Below, in pieces: positions 19,207-27,224 of a stretch of DNA of 64,000 nt (within the stretch, counting starts at the first letter, position 1; the number at the start of each line of letters is the position of its first letter). Below the pieces are notes generated by a model. The model ran no database searches. It had not been told where the DNA came from and was given only the letters and a program-made list of their open reading frames with translations. Position numbers and translations under genes: made by a program. Source of the stretch: Lachnospiraceae bacterium (lineage in GTDB: Bacteria; Bacillota; Clostridia; Lachnospirales; Lachnospiraceae); the NCBI GenBank assembly GCA_020860755.1, contig JAJBTQ010000031.1, forward strand, positions 1 to 64,000. The letters are read 5' to 3'.

Positions 19207-20288
19207 TTAAGACTGCCGGAACGTGGAAAAATACAGCGCAACAAAAGCGCGAAGTTCTGCCGGATCGGCGGGGAGTTTCAGATAGGTGTTTTTCTCCTGG
19301 AATTCTCTCTGCAGATATTGATCCTTCTGTCTGACCGGGATCGTCAGATAATCGCATTCTGTTTTGATGTAGCAGTTCTTTTTTGTCGCTTTCCGCCGGT
19401 GGGAGGGATCAACAAATTCTCCGATACTCCGATGCACTGCCGTGTCCTCCTCCGGAAGATAGTAATAGTCTTTTGGGTCTTTCAAGAAATGTTTTAACTC
19501 TCCGTGGAAAACAGGAAAACGGATCAAAGCCGCCTCCCGGTCCAGTATAAGAGCTGCCTCTCGTGTCAATCTGTGTATGCTCTGCGGCAGCGGAAACTCC
19601 GGCTTTATCTTTACATTGAGGAAGGAATGATCCCCTTCAGACTCCTCCGTGATTTCGGTGATCAAAAACCGGCCCTCCGTAAATTGTGTGTAGGACAAGA
19701 TCCCGAGAAGGTCGAACATGCCGAGCACATCCTCGCGGTTGTGCAAAAGGAGCAGCCGTAACAGTTCCGGATCCGGATGGGATATATAGTCGCGATAGAT
19801 ATCAATAAGCTCTTTGCCGCTTAGCTCATCTTCGCGATCGCAGCCTAAAAACTGTTCAACGTATTTTTGTTTGTAGGAGGGTAGTTCAAGTAGAGGATTC
19901 AGCTTTCGCGTCTCCCGATAAAGGTCAATGTGTGTATTCTTTGCTGCAAAATCCAGAGCATCGGCTGAGATCTCATAGAGCTCGGCTCGTTTTTTATGAA
20001 AGGAATATCGAAAGTTGTCCCGTTAAATGTCACGAGTACCGGATGGATATCCGCAAGACGGGAAAATGCATTCAGCAGTTCTTTTTCATCCTCAGGACTT
20101 TCGGCAAAGAATAATTCCACACAGACCTCCGTTCCGTCAAGATATCCACAGCCAATGCAGTAGATTTGATCCCGCGCGGAAGAAAGTCCGGTGGTCTCTA
20201 TATCAAACAGAAGCATCTCTTTCGTCAGAAGATCCCGTACAAAGGCGGGAAGAATTTTAATTGGAAATGTGTTTTTTTCACAGAACAT
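19207..20288 (-). pseudogene. YprB-type DEDD exonuclease gene with a frameshift
   Basis: The N-terminal frame (from 20288) has the exonuclease motif LLFDIETTGLSS and VTFNGTTFDIPFIK. It then shifts at a run of six T (plus strand 19990-19995). Adding one base there restores a continuous frame through LDFAAKNTHIDLYRE, DELSGKELIDIYRDY and HNREDVLGM down to the stop at 19207. The restored ~360-residue protein matches the YprB ribonuclease-H-like family. The gene is therefore either a recent single-base deletion mutant, a phase-variable gene, a programmed frameshift, or a sequencing error in a homopolymer. No good ribosome site precedes the ATG. Confidence 0.75.
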
Positions 20289-20390
20289 TATGTACCTAGT
20301 TTATTCCTCATTAGTTATCTACATTATAAGTATAGGGCTATTTATGGCATTTTAGAAAAAATTTATGTTTTTTGTACAGTACAATTTCGT

Positions 20391-20419
20391 TTGCATGTCT
20401 TATTTCATTATGATACAAT
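20391..20419 (+). promoter_or_regulatory. Promoter of the rnf operon
   Basis: TTGCAT (20391-20396), 17-base spacer, TACAAT (20414-20419), about 75 bases before rnfC. A palindrome TGTACAGTACA lies at 20373-20383, just upstream of the -35, and could be an operator. Confidence 0.65.
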
Positions 20420-20493
20420 ATTTTTATTATTGAGACTAGGGATTCTGTCTAACTCTCTAAAAAATACTTACGAATGAAAGAAGGACACGAGTT

Positions 20494-21822
20494 ATGGGTT
20501 TGCGTACGTTCAAGGGCGGTGTCCATCCTCATGAAGGCAAGGAATTGTCGAAGGATAAGCCGATCCAGGAATATTTACCCAAAGGCGATCTTGTGTATCC
20601 GGTATCCCAGCATATCGGTGCGCCTGCAAGACCCATCGTGGCTGTCGGGGATACAGTCAAGATGGGTCAGATGATCGCGGAAGCCGGTGGGTTTGTATCT
20701 GCGCCGATCTATGCCACGGTATCCGGAACGGTGAAGGCAATTGAGCCGCGCCGGGTCGTGGTCGGCGATATGGTCAATTCGATCGTGATCGAAAACGATG
20801 GCGAGTATAATTCCGTTGACTTTGAAGAAGTGGATGATATTTCCACGCTGTCCAAGGATGAGATCCTTGAAAAGATTCAAAAGGCGGGTATCGTCGGAAT
20901 GGGCGGTGCTGGTTTTCCCACGCACGTGAAGTTATCCCCGAAGGAGCCGGATAAGATCGATTATGTGATCGCGAACTGCGCCGAGTGTGAGCCGTATCTG
21001 ACCTCGGATTACCGCAGGATGCTCGAGGAGCCGGAGAAGCTCATTGAGGGCATGCGCATTATCCTTTCCCTTTTTGACAACGCAAAGGGTGTCTTTGGGA
21101 TCGAGGATAATAAGAAAGACTGCATTAAGCTGATCTCTGAGATGGTAAAGGATGAGCCGCGGATGAGTGTTCAGCCTTTAAGGACCAAATATCCGCAGGG
21201 CTCCGAGCGTCAGCTGATCTATGCGATCACAAGGCGTGCCATCAATTCTACCATGCTTCCGGCGGATGCCGGAGCGATCGTCGACAATGTGGATACGATC
21301 GTGGCGATCTACAAAGCCGTGAAGCTTGGAATGCCTCTGATGCACCGCATTGTAACGATCACGGGTGACGCGATCACCAATCCGGCAAACTATTCTATCA
21401 ACATCGGGACAAACTATGCGGAGCTGGTCGACGCGGCCGGCGGATTTAAGACGCATCCGATGAAGATCATTTCAGGCGGACCGATGATGGGATTTGCCAT
21501 GTTCAGCCTGGATATTCCGACAACAAAGACAACATCCGCTCTTCTGTGCATGACGGAAGACGAAGTACAGACAGCGGAGACACAGGCCACCAACTGCATC
21601 AACTGCGGACGCTGCGTGGAGGGATGTCCGTCCCGGATCATTCCTTCCAGGCTTGCCGACTATGCCGAAAACCATCAGGAAGAGCTGTTCGAAAAGTGGA
21701 ACGGCCTTGAGTGTGTAGAGTGCGGCAGCTGCAGCTATATCTGCCCGGCTAAGAGAAACTTAGTCCAGGCGATCCGCGTGATGAAGAAGACGGTCCTGGA
21801 TAATAAGCGTAAGCAGGCTTAG
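20494..21822 (+). CDS. rnfC: Rnf complex subunit C (NADH dehydrogenase-like, Fe-S)
   Basis: RnfC is the peripheral subunit that exchanges electrons with NAD(H) in the ferredoxin:NAD oxidoreductase. The 442-residue protein has an N-terminal barrel (GGVHPHEGK, then the KAIEPR turn), the FMN/NAD-binding NADH-dehydrogenase 51-kDa-like core (GIVGMGGAGFPTHVKL), and a SLBB-like region. Two [4Fe-4S] motifs follow, CINCGRCVEGCP (~368) and CVECGSCSYICP (~407). GAAGGA precedes the ATG. It is the first gene of the rnfCDGEAB operon, the order seen in acetogens and other Clostridia. Confidence 0.95.
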   Translation: MGLRTFKGGVHPHEGKELSKDKPIQEYLPKGDLVYPVSQHIGAPARPIVAVGDTVKMGQMIAEAGGFVSAPIYATVSGTVKAIEPRRVVVGDMVNSIVIENDGEYNSVDFEEVDDISTLSKDEILEKIQKAGIVGMGGAGFPTHVKLSPKEPDKIDYVIANCAECEPYLTSDYRRMLEEPEKLIEGMRIILSLFDNAKGVFGIEDNKKDCIKLISEMVKDEPRMSVQPLRTKYPQGSERQLIYAITRRAINSTMLPADAGAIVDNVDTIVAIYKAVKLGMPLMHRIVTITGDAITNPANYSINIGTNYAELVDAAGGFKTHPMKIISGGPMMGFAMFSLDIPTTKTTSALLCMTEDEVQTAETQATNCINCGRCVEGCPSRIIPSRLADYAENHQEELFEKWNGLECVECGSCSYICPAKRNLVQAIRVMKKTVLDNKRKQA

Positions 21823-21835
21823 GAGGTGAGTGATA

Positions 21836-22783
21836 ATGAATGAATTATATGATGTTACTTCATCTCCGCATGTAAGGTCAAGAATGAGTACGGACAAGGT
21901 CATGCTCTGTGTTATCATTGCCTTGCTTCCGACTACGGTATTCGGGATCTTTAATTTCGGACCGAGAGCGCTTGCGGTGATCGTGGTCACGATCGCTACC
22001 TGCCTTGTCTCCGAGTATTTATTTAATCTGATCGCACATAAGAAACAGTCGGTAGGAGATTTAAGCTGTATTGTGACGGGCCTTCTGCTGGCTTTAAACC
22101 TGACCAGCACTATTCCGTTCTGGATCTGCATCGTCGGCGGTGTGTTTGCGATCGTCGTTGTGAAGATGCTCTTCGGAGGACTCGGACAGAACTTCATGAA
22201 CCCGGCGCTCGGCGCCAGGTGCTTCCTGGTTCTTTGCTTTGCCGGTCCGATGACGCGTTTTGCAACGATTCCGCTCGATACGACGACCAGCGCAACACCG
22301 CTGTCTTATCTCTCGGGCGGTGGTCTCTACAGCAATACAATGGCCATGTTTACCGGCCGTGTCGGCGGTACGATCGGTGAGACATCCGTGATCTGCATCC
22401 TGATCGGTGCAGTCATCCTTCTTGCCGCGGGTATTATTGATCTGCGGATCCCGGCATCCTACCTTATCACGTTTGTAATCTTTATCATCCTGTTTGGAGG
22501 ACACTTGACAAGCGGAGATATGGTGACATATGTCGTTCAGGAACTCTGCGGCGGCGGCCTGATGCTCGGCGCGTTCTTCATGGCGACTGACTACGTGACT
22601 TCGCCGATCACTCCAAGGGGCAAGATCCTATTCGGGATCACCTGCGGAGCTCTGCTCGGGATATTCCGGCTTTTCGGCGCATCTGCGGAGGGATGTTCCT
22701 ACTCGATCATCTTTGCGAATATGCTGGTACCGCTCTATGAGAGAATTACGGTTCCGAAGCCGTTCGGGAAAGGAGGAGAGTGA
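21836..22783 (+). CDS. rnfD: Rnf complex subunit D
   Basis: RnfD is an integral membrane subunit with covalently bound FMN that takes part in ion translocation. The 315-residue protein has about ten hydrophobic helices. It has the phosphoester-FMN motif TSATPL (a variant of SGATPL, Thr as attachment site) after GPMTRFATIPL, and the conserved GQNFMNPALGARCFL segment. A GTG at 21830 is in frame but too close to AGGAGG (21821-21826); the ATG at 21836 fits better. Confidence 0.94.
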   Translation: MNELYDVTSSPHVRSRMSTDKVMLCVIIALLPTTVFGIFNFGPRALAVIVVTIATCLVSEYLFNLIAHKKQSVGDLSCIVTGLLLALNLTSTIPFWICIVGGVFAIVVVKMLFGGLGQNFMNPALGARCFLVLCFAGPMTRFATIPLDTTTSATPLSYLSGGGLYSNTMAMFTGRVGGTIGETSVICILIGAVILLAAGIIDLRIPASYLITFVIFIILFGGHLTSGDMVTYVVQELCGGGLMLGAFFMATDYVTSPITPRGKILFGITCGALLGIFRLFGASAEGCSYSIIFANMLVPLYERITVPKPFGKGGE

Positions 22784-22785
22784 AT

Positions 22786-23415
22786 ATGAAGAAAAATACG
22801 ATTGCTCATGACGCGCTCATCCTCTTTCTCATAACGATCATTGCCGGCTTTGCGCTCGGCTTGGTTCACGAGATCACACTTGAGCCTATCGAGGCTGCGG
22901 AGGAAGCAGCGCTGCAGGAGGCATACCAGGATGTCTTCCCGGATGCCACAGAGTTTACGGAGCTCCCGGGATTTTCTGTTGAGGCCGCTGACTCTGTCAT
23001 GTTGGAGAGTGGTTATCAGGATGAGGTTATTGAAGATTGTGTTCAGGCGATTGGCTCCGACGGGAGCCTGCTCGGCTATGTGATCAACGCGACCGACCCC
23101 AGCAGCTATGGCGGCAACCTTACGCTTTCCCTGGGTGTCCAGGTCGACGGTACCGTGAACGGATATTCTATCACGGATATCAGTGATACTCCCGGGCTCG
23201 GCATGAAAGCCACGGAGGATGATTTCTCCTCCCAGTTTGTAAATAAAAAAATTGCATTCTTTACCGTGACAAAGACCGGATCTACCTCTGAGGATGAGAT
23301 CGATGCCATAAGCGGCGCGACCATCACCTCGAACGCGGTGACCCGGGCGGTCAATGCCGGCCTTTGCTACTTCAGATATGTGGTTTCTTTGACGGGAGGT
23401 GAGGTGCTTGAATAA
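22786..23415 (+). CDS. rnfG: Rnf complex subunit G (FMN-binding)
   Basis: RnfG carries covalent FMN on the outer face of the membrane. The 209-residue protein has one N-terminal membrane helix (residues ~10-30) and an FMN-binding domain that ends in the attachment motif SGATITSNAV. The start is taken at the ATG at 22786, nine bases after AGGAGG, rather than the GTG at 22780 that overlaps the rnfD stop. The rnfE start lies inside its last codons. Confidence 0.93.
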   Translation: MKKNTIAHDALILFLITIIAGFALGLVHEITLEPIEAAEEAALQEAYQDVFPDATEFTELPGFSVEAADSVMLESGYQDEVIEDCVQAIGSDGSLLGYVINATDPSSYGGNLTLSLGVQVDGTVNGYSITDISDTPGLGMKATEDDFSSQFVNKKIAFFTVTKTGSTSEDEIDAISGATITSNAVTRAVNAGLCYFRYVVSLTGGEVLE

Positions 23416-24424
23416 TAAGTATGTAGAACGAGTATACAACGGCCTCTTAAAAGAGAACCCCACATTTATCCTGCTGCTCGGCATGTGCCCGACCCTGGCG
23501 GTCACTACATCGGCGATCAACGGGCTCGGCATGGGACTTTCCACCACACTGGTGCTGGTCTTTTCAAACCTGATCATCTCGTTGCTTCGAAAGATCATAC
23601 CGAACAAGGTCAGGGTGCCTGCCTATATTGTAGTCGTCGCCTCCCTGGTCACGATCGTACAGTTTTTGCTGGAGGGTTTTATCCCCAGCCTGTATTCCGC
23701 GCTGGGACTTTATATCCCTCTTATCGTTGTAAACTGCATTATCCTCGGCCGTGCGGAGAGCTTTGCATCCAAGAATAAACCGGGTGTGTCGTTCTTTGAC
23801 GGCGTAGGCATGGGCTTAGGCTTTACGTTCGCACTCACCTGCATCGGCCTCGTCAGAGAGATTATGGGTTCCGGACAGGCGTTTGGCATCCAGATCCTTC
23901 CTTTGGCGGATTCCTCTGCCGGGATACGCGGATTTACTCCGTTTACCATCTTCGTGCTTGCGCCCGGAGCGTTCTTTGTATTGGCATTTTTGATCGCGAT
24001 CCAGAACGCGTTCCGCGAACATCGGCGCAAGATGGGTATGAAAGTGAAGGAGCCGCAGGGCTGCCTCGCCGGAGACTGCGCCTCCTGTCAGGAAGGCGTC
24101 TGCCTGGATCCGGATAAAAAGCAGGTCTTCTTAGCCGGAGAAGCAGAGGCAAAAGCCGTGGAGGTAAAAGAGCCTGCGAAAGTAGAAGAAAAAGCCTCTG
24201 AGGCAAAAGAGCCTGCGAAAGCAGAAGAAAAAGCCTCTGAGGCAAAAGAGCCTGCGAAAGCAGAAGAAAAAGCCCCTGAGGCGAAAGAACCTGCGAAAGC
24301 AGAAGACTCAGTGACGAAAGCAACCGAAAAAACCGACGTGGACAATAAAGAACCTGCACAGGAACCGGAAACGCAGGAAGACTCTGAGACCGCGCCGGAT
24401 GCATCAGACAAGACAGAAGAATAG
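23408..24424 (+). CDS. rnfE: Rnf complex subunit E with an unusual C-terminal extension
   Basis: RnfE is a six-helix membrane subunit. The core (residues ~1-205) contains ENPTFILLLGMCPTLAVTT and the NCIILGRAESFASKN loop, as in RnfA/RnfE proteins. The start is taken as TTG at 23408, after GGGAGG, giving the conserved NNKYVERVYNG; the upstream GTG at 23399 lies within the ribosome site. Beyond the core are ~130 extra residues. These hold a cluster CLAGDCASCQEGVC (C-x4-C-x2-C-x4-C, residues ~218-231) and then 13-residue Glu/Lys/Ala/Pro repeats. Most RnfE proteins end soon after the last helix. Confidence 0.92.
   Translation: MNNKYVERVYNGLLKENPTFILLLGMCPTLAVTTSAINGLGMGLSTTLVLVFSNLIISLLRKIIPNKVRVPAYIVVVASLVTIVQFLLEGFIPSLYSALGLYIPLIVVNCIILGRAESFASKNKPGVSFFDGVGMGLGFTFALTCIGLVREIMGSGQAFGIQILPLADSSAGIRGFTPFTIFVLAPGAFFVLAFLIAIQNAFREHRRKMGMKVKEPQGCLAGDCASCQEGVCLDPDKKQVFLAGEAEAKAVEVKEPAKVEEKASEAKEPAKAEEKASEAKEPAKAEEKAPEAKEPAKAEDSVTKATEKTDVDNKEPAQEPETQEDSETAPDASDKTEE
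24167..24310 (+). repeat. 39-bp tandem repeat in the rnfE tail
   Basis: Three 39-bp units begin at 24167, 24206 and 24245, with a partial fourth from 24284. They are nearly identical and encode KEPAKAEEKASEA-type units of 13 residues. Near identity at synonymous positions points to recent duplication. Confidence 0.9.
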
Positions 24425-24437
24425 GAGGTAGGTTCAG

Positions 24438-25013
24438 ATGAGAGAAGTCATTTTAATTGCGATCGGTTCTGCCGTTGTAAATAACGTTGTCCTGAGCCAG
24501 TTCCTCGGCTTGTGTCCGTTCTTTGGCGTGTCGAAAAAAGTCAATACGGCAGCCGGAATGGGTATGGCAGTCATCTTTGTCATCACGATCGCATCCCTGG
24601 TTACCAGCATTCTGGACAAGTTTGTTTTACAGAATTTTAATCTAGTATATCTGAGGACCATTGTATTTATCCTGGTTATCGCGGCGCTGGTTCAGTTTGT
24701 CGAGATGTTCCTGAAGAAATCCATGCCGCCCCTGTATAACTCGCTGGGCGTATTCCTTCCGCTGATCACCACAAACTGCGCGGTGCTCGGGGTTGCGCTT
24801 AACAATGTCCAGTACGAGTACGGGATTGGCGTGAGTGTGGTCAATGGTCTTGCAACAGCAGTCGGATTTACGCTTGCCATCGTGATCATGGCAGGCATTC
24901 GTGAACGGATCGAGTACAACGGGATCCCGCAGCCCTTTAAAGGCTCTGCGATCTCTCTTGTAACTGCCGGCCTTATGGCTATCGCGTTCATGGGATTTTC
25001 CGGCGTGATTTAG
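24438..25013 (+). CDS. rnfA: Rnf complex subunit A
   Basis: RnfA is a six-helix membrane subunit homologous to RnfE and to NqrE. Together RnfA and RnfE hold an intramembrane Fe-S centre. The 191-residue protein has the conserved NNVVLSQFLGLCPFFGVSK and LITTNCAVLGVAL segments, each with the key cysteine. AGGAGG precedes the ATG. It lies 13 bases after rnfE. Confidence 0.95.
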   Translation: MREVILIAIGSAVVNNVVLSQFLGLCPFFGVSKKVNTAAGMGMAVIFVITIASLVTSILDKFVLQNFNLVYLRTIVFILVIAALVQFVEMFLKKSMPPLYNSLGVFLPLITTNCAVLGVALNNVQYEYGIGVSVVNGLATAVGFTLAIVIMAGIRERIEYNGIPQPFKGSAISLVTAGLMAIAFMGFSGVI

Positions 25014-25026
25014 GAGGTGTTTGCGG

Positions 25027-25818
25027 ATGAGTTTTCAAGCTATTATCATTGCGGCAGTTGTTGTCGGTATAGTGGGCATCGTCATCGGCATTATCCTCGG
25101 TATCGCCGGCGAGAGATTTAAAGTGGAAGTGGATCCCAACGAAGAGGCCATTTTAGAAGTCCTGCCCGGAAACAACTGCGGCGGATGCGGGTATCCCGGC
25201 TGTTCCGGTCTGGCCGCTGCAATCGCGAAGGGGGAGGCTGAGGTAGGTGCCTGCCCCGTGGGAGGAGCGCCTGTCGCGGAGAAGGTCGCCGCGATCATGG
25301 GGGTAGAAGTGGGAGAGTCTGTTCGGATGACCGCTTTTGTGAGATGCTCCGGGACAGATGAAAACGCGAATAAGGACTACAACTATCTCGGTGAGCTTTC
25401 CTGTGAGATGGTGAAAAACATCTCAAACGGCGGACCGAAGGCCTGTAATCACGGCTGCCTCGGTTTTGGGGATTGTATGCATGTCTGTCAGTTTGACGCA
25501 ATTAGTATAGTAGACGGCATTTCTGTCGTAAATAAAGAGTTTTGCAAGGCCTGCGGCAAATGCGTCAATGCCTGCCCGCAGCAGTTGATCGAACTGATCC
25601 CGTATGACGCAAAGCATATGGTCCGCTGTCATTCTATGGACATGGGAAAGATCGTGGTAAAGGTCTGTAAGGCTGGCTGCATCGGATGTAAGATGTGTCA
25701 GAAAGTCTGTGAAGCGGATGCGATCACGGTGGAAAACAATATCGCGCATATCGATCAGTCCAAGTGTACAGGCTGCGGGGTCTGCGCGGAAAAGTGCCCG
25801 AGAAAAATTATTTGTTGA
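25027..25818 (+). CDS. rnfB: Rnf complex subunit B (polyferredoxin)
   Basis: RnfB accepts electrons from reduced ferredoxin. An N-terminal membrane anchor (residues ~5-27) is followed by the Fe-S domain LPGNNCGGCGYPGCSG with the later Cys in ACPVGG. Ferredoxin-type [4Fe-4S] motifs follow (CGKCVNACP, CIGCKMCQKVCE, CTGCGVCAEKCP and an earlier CLGFGDCMHVC). The ATG at 25027 lies nine bases after AGGAGG; a TTG at 25021 is too close. The length of 263 residues is normal. Confidence 0.94.
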   Translation: MSFQAIIIAAVVVGIVGIVIGIILGIAGERFKVEVDPNEEAILEVLPGNNCGGCGYPGCSGLAAAIAKGEAEVGACPVGGAPVAEKVAAIMGVEVGESVRMTAFVRCSGTDENANKDYNYLGELSCEMVKNISNGGPKACNHGCLGFGDCMHVCQFDAISIVDGISVVNKEFCKACGKCVNACPQQLIELIPYDAKHMVRCHSMDMGKIVVKVCKAGCIGCKMCQKVCEADAITVENNIAHIDQSKCTGCGVCAEKCPRKIIC

Positions 25819-25827
25819 GGTGTAATT

Positions 25828-26097
25828 ATGGATGATGGAGTGCTTGATCGAATCAATTGGCTTTACAACAAGGAAAAAACAGAGGGACTGACAGAAGAGG
25901 AGAAGGTAGAACAGTCTGAGCTACGGGAGATTTATCTTGCTACATTTCGCCGCAACTTAAAAAATCAGCTCGATAATATCGATATCGAAAATCCGGACGG
26001 AACCGTCGAAAATCTCGGTGAAAAGCATGCGATCGAGGTGAAAGAGGCGTTTGATCCCGAAAACAATGATGAGACATTCAGCGACGACGATACCTGA
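25828..26097 (+). CDS. DUF896 (YnzC-like) small protein
   Basis: The 89-residue product contains the DUF896 core (INWLYNKEKTEGLTEEE, then LREIYLATFRRNLKNQLDNI) followed by an acidic tail. DUF896 proteins are small helical proteins of unknown role, abundant in Firmicutes. It is nine bases downstream of rnfB and probably in the rnf transcript; a functional link to Rnf is not established. Confidence 0.85.
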   Translation: MDDGVLDRINWLYNKEKTEGLTEEEKVEQSELREIYLATFRRNLKNQLDNIDIENPDGTVENLGEKHAIEVKEAFDPENNDETFSDDDT

Positions 26098-26138
26098 TAG
26101 TGTCATGATATGCATAGCGCATGTAGTTATGAGAGATA

Positions 26139-26188
26139 AAAAGCTGACCGATCTTTTAGATGTAAAGATTGGTCAGCTTTCTTGCGTC
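26139..26188. terminator. Bidirectional terminator between the rnf operon and the PHP gene
   Basis: A 17-base arm AAAGCTGACCGATCTTT (26139-26155) pairs with 26164-26180 with one G-T. On the minus strand the stem is followed by TTTTTATCT. On the plus strand it is followed by CTTGCGTCTTTTT, which is weaker. Confidence 0.85.
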
Positions 26189-26898
26189 TTTTTAAGATAG
26201 TTTATGATCCCGTCGGGGGAGGAGTCCTCCGGCTCCAGGAAATAGATCGGTTCGCTTAACCCGTTTAAGGTATGGGAATCAGAGCTGCTAAGCAGGGTGC
26301 AGTTTCGAAGATATGGAAACTTTTCACACAGCCCCGGCCATTCTGAGGGATCGGCTACCTCTACACAGGAAAATCTGCTGTTCGGAGGAATAAAACCGAG
26401 ATTTTTTAACAGACTGGTGGAGGATTTGCTGATATGGGCCGGCACCATAACGCCGTGGTAAGGCGTTAGAAGATCGAAGACGTCGTCAAACGGAATATCC
26501 GTGGCGGATATCAGCAGCTTTGTTTCTGTTCCGCAGATATGGTCGTCGGGATCGTAGATCAGTTGGTTCCCAAAATAGGCGGGCTGATTCTGGATGTCGG
26601 GAAGATGTTTATACACCATGGCGTCAAAGTCCATCGCGTCCTCCAGTGAGGAAAAGTAGCAGAGCACGTGCACTTCCTCCGCCGTAGTAAGCTCCATGCC
26701 AAACAGGGCATTTACGTCGTAGTCTGCAGCGGCAGCAGCGAAAGCCGGACAGTTTTTGCATGAGTTGTGGTCAGTGAGTGCGATCAGATCCAGGCCGATG
26801 ACCTTGGCCATTCCCACGATGTTCGCCGGTGTCATATCGTCATCCCCGCAGGGCGATAGGCAGGAATGGATGTGAAGATCATACGTCAGCCGATTCAT
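26173..26898 (-). CDS. PHP-domain metal-dependent phosphoesterase
   Basis: The 241-residue protein has the PHP motifs LHIHSCLSPCGDDDMTP near the N-terminus, ALTDHNSCKN (second His motif), GMELTTAEEVHVLCYF and the late SDSHTLN. These line a three-metal site. Such stand-alone PHP proteins hydrolyse phosphate esters or nucleotides; the substrate is unknown. It overlaps the upstream DRTGG-like gene by 20 bases and is the last gene of a minus-strand operon divergent from the hydrogenase operon. Similar PHP genes recur beside [FeFe] hydrogenase clusters in Clostridia. Confidence 0.88.
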   Translation of the reverse strand: MNRLTYDLHIHSCLSPCGDDDMTPANIVGMAKVIGLDLIALTDHNSCKNCPAFAAAAADYDVNALFGMELTTAEEVHVLCYFSSLEDAMDFDAMVYKHLPDIQNQPAYFGNQLIYDPDDHICGTETKLLISATDIPFDDVFDLLTPYHGVMVPAHISKSSTSLLKNLGFIPPNSRFSCVEVADPSEWPGLCEKFPYLRNCTLLSSSDSHTLNGLSEPIYFLEPEDSSPDGIINYLKKTQES

Positions 26899-27223
26899 GG
26901 ATCAGATGATATACTTCCAATGCGGTATCAAAGATGGGTTGGTCTGTGCGGAGCAGACAGATGTTCTGAGATACCGCTTTTAATTTCATGTTGTCATCCA
27001 CCCCGGCATCACAGCACAGGATGATGCAGGCACAGTCTGCCAGAGAGGCAACCGCAAGGGTATTCATATTAGACATTACCGTACACCAGGCGCAGCCTGT
27101 CGGTGCACTGCCCATTGCGATACTCAAAAGATCACAGCAGAAGGGTTCGGTAACGACCGTATCTGTGTCCCCCGGATGGATCACCTCCAGATTGCAGCGG
27201 TCGATCAGTTCTTTTACAGTCAT
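26879..27223 (-). CDS. DRTGG-domain-like small protein (second copy)
   Basis: The 114-residue product begins MTVKELIDRCNLEVI and has alternating strands and helices like the DRTGG domain, a nucleotide-associated regulatory fold. It contains an unusual run of cysteines (CCDLLSI, GCAWCTV, DCACIILCCDAG). The start at 27223 follows AAAGGAGAA and lies one base after the stop of the hydrogenase-like gene. A paralogous protein is the first gene of this operon. Family assignment rests on sequence resemblance and gene context. Confidence 0.65.
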   Translation of the reverse strand: MTVKELIDRCNLEVIHPGDTDTVVTEPFCCDLLSIAMGSAPTGCAWCTVMSNMNTLAVASLADCACIILCCDAGVDDNMKLKAVSQNICLLRTDQPIFDTALEVYHLIHESADV

Positions 27224-27224
27224 T

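Noticed and set aside
18164..19357. A 397-codon Ser/Ala-rich open frame on the minus strand
   Set aside because: It mirrors the Ala/Glu-rich rpsA tail codon by codon, lacks domain features and runs through the rpsA terminator.
24167..24310. Repeats considered as a CRISPR array
   Set aside because: The units are contiguous without spacers, in frame, and encode a protein tail.
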